From an uncultured Clostridia bacterium (GTDB lineage: Bacteria; Bacillota; Clostridia; Lachnospirales; Anaerotignaceae): a stretch of DNA of 64,000 nt. The DNA lies in NCBI GenBank assembly GCA_902477755.1, contig CABSIK010000002.1, forward strand, positions 62,001 to 126,000, given 5' to 3'. The notes beneath the pieces are model-generated. The model was not told where the DNA came from, did not search any database, and saw only the letters and a program-made list of their open reading frames with translations. Shown in pieces: positions 60,688-64,000 of the stretch. How positions within the stretch are numbered: position 1 is the stretch's first letter; every line of letters starts with the position of its first letter. The position numbers and the translations under genes are program-made.

Positions 60688-60734
60688 AAAAAGCAATTTT
60701 TTCGGAAGGATATCTTTTGAAAAAATTGCTTTTT
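60688..60734 (+). terminator. Terminator after the histidine kinase
   Basis: AAAAAGCAATTTTTTC / GAAAAAATTGCTTTTT, 16-bp perfect arms. A second hairpin TCTGCAAAA / TTTTGCAGA follows (about 60735-60767). Confidence 0.93.
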
Positions 60735-60760
60735 CTCTGCAAAAACATTTCTGTTTTGTT

Positions 60761-60788
60761 TTGCAGAAAAGATACCCTATGGTATAAT
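60761..60788 (+). promoter_or_regulatory. Promoter of the CLC gene
   Basis: Extended -10 TGG-TATAAT (TATAAT at 60783-60788) with a weak TTGCAG -35 (60761-60766, 16-bp spacer). No fluoride (crcB) riboswitch was recognised in the leader. Confidence 0.7.
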
Positions 60789-60869
60789 GACTGCAAACTG
60801 TTTCAAAGGAATTTTTTGCAGAAATTTTCTGAAGTAAGAAAAATCAGGATATAAAAGGAGAGATTCGGT

Positions 60870-62129
60870 TTGCTGGAAAGGATCAACCGTTATTTAGAAG
60901 GCAGTGAAAAGGGGATTTATGTTTTTCTGATCTGGTCTTTCATTGGCGCTGTCATTGGTACTGTTGTTGGTGTTGTGGGCATTGCCTTTCATATATTGCT
61001 GGAGGAAGTGACTGTTTTTCGCATGAACCATCCATGGATTTTGTTCCTGCTTCCCATAGGCGGTCTTGCCATTGCCGGACTGTATCATCTGCTGCGCATG
61101 CAGAATGACAGAGGAACTAATTTAATACTGTTTGCAGTTCGCGTCAATGAAAAAGTAAGTTTGCGTTTGACGCCGCTGATTTTTATCAGTACCATCATCA
61201 CGCATTTGCTGGGCGGCTCTGCTGGCAGAGAAGGGGCAGCCCTCCAGATTGGTGGGAGTATCGGCTCATTTATCGGCAGAAAGATTAAGCTGGATGAAAA
61301 AGATGAACGAATCATCACCATGTGCGGCATGAGCGCAGGGTTTGCAGCATTGTTTGGAACACCAGTGGCGGCAGTGGTGTTTTCTATGGAAGTCATTACG
61401 GTTGGTATTATGCATTACTCGGCCATTGTGCCCAGTATCATTGCAGCCGTTACAGCAACAGGACTTTCTATGGCCTGCGGTGTGACACCAACATCTTTTA
61501 CGTTACAGTCTGTACCTGCATTGAGTGCGGCAGGCGTTGGGTCAGTCATATTGCTGGGGGTATTTTGTGCTGGAGTCAGTGTGCTGTTTTGTCTGGCTAT
61601 GGAAAACGCAGGAAAATACTATAAAAAATATTTTAAAAATGGATATATCCGGATTTTCGTGGGAGGCTGCATTGTAGTGGCCTTGACTTTGCTGCTTGGC
61701 ACAAGAGATTATAACGGCGCAGGTATGGATGTCATTACCCGTGCCATTGCAGGAGAAGCGGAGTATCCGGCATTTTTGTGGAAGATCTTGCTGACAGCCC
61801 TGACCTTGGGAGCAGGCTATAAGGGCGGTGAGATCGTACCATCCTTTTTTGTTGGAGCAACCTTTGGATGCATCATTGGGCCATGGATTGGTCTGCCGGC
61901 ATCTTTTGCTGCCGGAACAGGCATGGCGGCGCTGTTTTGTGGTGTGACCAACTGCCCCATTGCTTCTGTGATCCTTTGTGTGGAATTGTTTGGCGCTGAA
62001 GGAATTGCATACTATGCCTTGGCGTGTGCAGTCAGCTATATGCTGTCTGGTTATTATGGTTTGTATTCAGAGCAGAAAATCATGTATTCCAAAATGCAGC
62101 CGGAATTCATCAACAAAAGTGTTCATTGA
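60870..62129 (+). CDS. CLC-family channel/antiporter, possibly CLC-F type
   Basis: 419 aa, TTG start after AAAGGAGAG. About ten to twelve membrane helices. The gating-glutamate region reads G-G-S-A-G-R-E-G-A-A-L-Q-I-G-G. The G-S-G-I-P filter motif of chloride-type ClcA is missing; at its place is D-R-G-T-N-L-I-L, closer to the fluoride-exporting CLC-F pattern. It would pass fluoride or another halide, coupled to protons; substrate is inferred. It is a single-gene unit. Confidence 0.8.
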   Translation: MLERINRYLEGSEKGIYVFLIWSFIGAVIGTVVGVVGIAFHILLEEVTVFRMNHPWILFLLPIGGLAIAGLYHLLRMQNDRGTNLILFAVRVNEKVSLRLTPLIFISTIITHLLGGSAGREGAALQIGGSIGSFIGRKIKLDEKDERIITMCGMSAGFAALFGTPVAAVVFSMEVITVGIMHYSAIVPSIIAAVTATGLSMACGVTPTSFTLQSVPALSAAGVGSVILLGVFCAGVSVLFCLAMENAGKYYKKYFKNGYIRIFVGGCIVVALTLLLGTRDYNGAGMDVITRAIAGEAEYPAFLWKILLTALTLGAGYKGGEIVPSFFVGATFGCIIGPWIGLPASFAAGTGMAALFCGVTNCPIASVILCVELFGAEGIAYYALACAVSYMLSGYYGLYSEQKIMYSKMQPEFINKSVH

Positions 62130-62458
62130 TGTCTGCGTAGAGGACAACATTTTTTGAAAGCAGAAGTCGCAGAACGAATAGAAATTTTGAATAAATGGAT
62201 TTTATGCATCATTTTATACATATTCTTGTTCTGAAAAGATTACAAAAGTAGTGTTTGGAAAAAGAAAAAACCCCTTAAAAAACTTGAAAAACAGGAAAAA
62301 CTGTGCAAAGTGAATAAAAAAAACAGGAATTTAAAAAATTTCTGGTGAAACATTCTGATTGCATTTTATGCATGAGTCTAGTATAATCCTATTTGTAAGA
62401 CAGCAGTGACTGTAAAGCAAGTTCAAAAAAGAGAAAAAAGTTTTAGGGAGGTAATTTC
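62130..62458 (+). promoter_or_regulatory. AT-rich intergenic region with promoter and repeated motif
   Basis: A gene-free stretch. Promoter TTGCAT (62359-62364), 17-bp spacer, TATAAT (62382-62387). ATTTTATGCAT occurs at 62199-62209 and again at 62363-62373 between the -35 and -10, so a regulator may bind both. Nearby TGAATAAATGG resembles half of an arginine-type operator, which is only suggestive. AGGGAGG precedes the next ATG. Confidence 0.65.
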
Positions 62459-62460
62459 GT

Positions 62461-63264
62461 ATGAAAAAATATTTAAAAGGTATTCTTGCAACAACAATGG
62501 TACTGTCCATGACAGCAGCTCTGGCTGGCTGCGGCGGCAGTGGTGAAACAGCTACAACAGATGCAGCAGAAGGCGGCGAAGCAAAAGATACTCTGGTTCT
62601 GGCAACAAGCGCAGACTTCCCTCCTTACGAATATTACGAAGGTCAGGAAATCGTTGGTATCGACGCTGAAATTGCAAAAGCTCTGGGCGAAAAACTGGGT
62701 TGTGAAGTAAAAATCGAAGACATGAACTTCGACTCCATCATCCCTTCCATCGTTTCCGGCAAAGCTGACATCGCAATGGCAGGTCTGACAGTAACAGAAG
62801 AACGTCTGCAGAGCGTTGACTTCACAGACAGCTATGCAACAGGCGTACAGGTAGTAATTGTAAAAGAAGATTCTGACATCACAAGCGTTGATGATCTGTT
62901 CGCAGAAGGCGCAAACCACACTGTAGGTGTTCAGACAGCAACAACTGGTGACCTGTACACAACAGGTGATATCGAAGGCGAAGGTCTGGGTACAGTAGAA
63001 CGTTATACAAAAGGCGCTGACGCAATCGCAGCTCTGACATCCGGTAAAATTGACTGTGTTGTTATCGACAACGAACCTGCAAAAGCATTCGTTGAAGCTA
63101 ACGAAGGTCTGAAAATTCTGGATACAGAATATATCACAGAAGACTATGCAATTGCTCTGGCAAAAGACAGTGAACTGACAGAATCCATCAACGCAGCTCT
63201 GCAGGAACTGAAAGATGACGGTACAGTACAGTCCATCATCGACAAATATATCACAGCAGAATAA
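62461..63264 (+). CDS. Amino-acid ABC transporter substrate-binding lipoprotein
   Basis: 267 aa. Lipoprotein signal peptide with lipobox A-L-A-G-C (Cys about 23), then a family-3 solute-binding fold: T-S-A-D-F-P-P-Y-E-Y, V-G-I-D-A-E-I-A, M-N-F-D-S-I-I-P-S-I-V-S-G-K-A-D and the later S-G-K-I-D-C-V-V-I-D. Polar amino acids (cystine, glutamine or arginine type) are the likely ligands. Strongly optimised codon use suggests high expression. A hairpin separates it from the permease. Confidence 0.92.
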   Translation: MKKYLKGILATTMVLSMTAALAGCGGSGETATTDAAEGGEAKDTLVLATSADFPPYEYYEGQEIVGIDAEIAKALGEKLGCEVKIEDMNFDSIIPSIVSGKADIAMAGLTVTEERLQSVDFTDSYATGVQVVIVKEDSDITSVDDLFAEGANHTVGVQTATTGDLYTTGDIEGEGLGTVERYTKGADAIAALTSGKIDCVVIDNEPAKAFVEANEGLKILDTEYITEDYAIALAKDSELTESINAALQELKDDGTVQSIIDKYITAE

Positions 63265-63285
63265 TCAAATAAGAACCATGAACCG

Positions 63286-63303
63286 GGGACGGGAAACCGT
63301 CCC
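63286..63303 (+). terminator. Hairpin between binding protein and permease genes
   Basis: GGGACGG-GAAA-CCGTCCC, 7 bp with a GNRA loop, then TGTTTTGG. Likely a partial terminator or message stabiliser, like the hairpin after mglB. Confidence 0.8.
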
Positions 63304-63338
63304 TGTTTTGGCATTACAGGAAAAAAGGAGGATTTTTT

Positions 63339-64000
63339 TTGGAAGGAATACAGAACTGGTGGGAAGGGATGCAGCAGCAGTTTTATATAAACTTTATTCA
63401 GGATGATCGGTGGAAATATCTTTGGAATGGTCTGGGTGTTACATTGCAGCTGACATTCTGTGCCGTATTGATCGGTATTGTTCTGGGTGTCATTCTGGCA
63501 ATGATCCGTTCTACTTATGATAAAAATTATCAGGAAATGCGTCCTGGTTTTGGACGTTTTATGCTGAAAATCTTAAACATTATTGCGAAAATTTATCTGA
63601 CAGTGATCCGTGGTACACCTGTTGTTGTACAGCTGATGATTATGTACTACATTATTCTGGCATCCTCCAACAACAAACTTTTGGTTGGTATGATTGCTTT
63701 CGGTGTCAACTCCGGTGCCTATGTTGCAGAAATTGTACGAAGCGGCATCATGTCCATTGATCCCGGTCAGTTTGAAGCTGGACGCAGTTTGGGCTTTAAC
63801 TATGTGCAGACCATGCGTTATATCATCATTCCGCAGGCACTGAAGAATGTACTGCCTGCGCTGGCAAACGAATTCATTGTATTGCTGAAGGAAACCTCTG
63901 TTGCAGGCTATATCGCAATGCAGGATCTGACAAAGGGCGGCGACATCATCCGTGGTGTTACATACAGCCCCTTTATGCCTTTGATCGGCGTTGCGCTGAT
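63339..64000 (+). CDS. Amino-acid ABC transporter permease, cut by window end
   Basis: 220 codons are present from a TTG start with AAAAGGAGG 6 nt upstream. HisM/ArtQ-type permease: W-N-G-L-G-V-T-L-Q-L-T near the start, V-I-R-G-T-P-V-V-V-Q-L, and the EAA loop S-I-D-P-G-Q-F-E-A-G-R-S-L-G with I-P-Q-A-L-K-N-V-L-P-A-L. It forms the membrane channel for the upstream binding protein. An ATPase gene is expected after the window edge. Confidence 0.92.
   Translation, partial: MEGIQNWWEGMQQQFYINFIQDDRWKYLWNGLGVTLQLTFCAVLIGIVLGVILAMIRSTYDKNYQEMRPGFGRFMLKILNIIAKIYLTVIRGTPVVVQLMIMYYIILASSNNKLLVGMIAFGVNSGAYVAEIVRSGIMSIDPGQFEAGRSLGFNYVQTMRYIIIPQALKNVLPALANEFIVLLKETSVAGYIAMQDLTKGGDIIRGVTYSPFMPLIGVAL

Noticed and set aside
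1..64000. CRISPR array, transposase, integrase or prophage
   Set aside because: No regularly spaced repeats and no such coding sequences were seen. The only repeats are the intergenic element and the tRNA pair.

Overview
The window looks like a chromosomal piece of an anaerobic, probably spore-forming Gram-positive Clostridia member (Lachnospiraceae/Anaerotignum-like). Evidence: [FeFe]-hydrogenase maturation genes hydE-hydG-hydF, an anaerobic class III ribonucleotide reductase, rubrerythrin, the clostridial ispH-rpsA fusion, a YlmC/YmxH-type protein, strong AGGAGG-type ribosome binding sites, canonical TTGACA/TATAAT promoters, lipoprotein binding proteins, and no outer-membrane genes. The genus is an inference. 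No transposase, integrase, prophage, CRISPR array or rRNA was seen.

Layout. 1-8.3 kb: galactose uptake and the Leloir pathway (a second binding protein cut by the window edge, mglB-mglA-mglC, a small coiled-coil membrane protein, galK-galE-galT). 8.3-12.1 kb, minus strand: thiS-thiF-thiG-thiH-thiE behind a TPP riboswitch. 12.2-14.9 kb: a MoxR-type AAA+ ATPase with a VWA-domain partner. 14.9-19.2 kb: hydrogenase maturation operon (TM1266-like protein, hydE, hydG, hydF) behind a structured, attenuator-like leader. 19.2-25.7 kb: ECF transporter S component, rubrerythrin, sfsA, a D,D-carboxypeptidase, an XRE-regulated pair of membrane proteins, a degenerate M50 protein and scpA-scpB. 25.7-35.3 kb: a small membrane protein, a second D,D-carboxypeptidase, an RsuA-type pseudouridine synthase, a phosphatase, a flavoprotein, cmk, plsC, ispH-rpsA, a DUF3788 protein and a threonine-aldolase-like enzyme. 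35.4-39.9 kb: prfC (minus), ridA, two identical tRNA-Pro(AGG) genes and an ECF sigma/anti-sigma pair. 40-48.4 kb: a complete ten-gene histidine operon. 48.4-53 kb: nrdD-nrdG (minus) facing ymxH-nrdR, and a tiny Cys/Gly/Asn-rich protein behind a hairpin that covers its ribosome binding site. 53.1-64 kb: an unknown protein plus addA, a two-component system, a CLC-F-like channel, and the start of an amino-acid ABC transporter.

How the parts connect. The first region imports galactose and converts it to UDP-glucose and glucose-1-phosphate. The thi and hyd operons both encode tyrosine-cleaving radical SAM enzymes (ThiH, HydG), and each has its own RNA leader. nrdR lies next to its predicted target nrdDG, whose promoter carries two NrdR-like boxes 31 bp apart.

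Most notable: (i) a roughly 48-182 nt structured intergenic repeat with three copies, one lying exactly in the loop of a terminator; (ii) the leader RNA of the hyd operon, a candidate unrecognised regulatory RNA; (iii) a second switch-like attenuator behind the TPP riboswitch; (iv) an internal ribosome binding site in ispH-rpsA coinciding with a change in codon use; (v) the SD-covering hairpin of the Cys/Gly/Asn-rich peptide. All calls come from reading the sequence; no database search was run.
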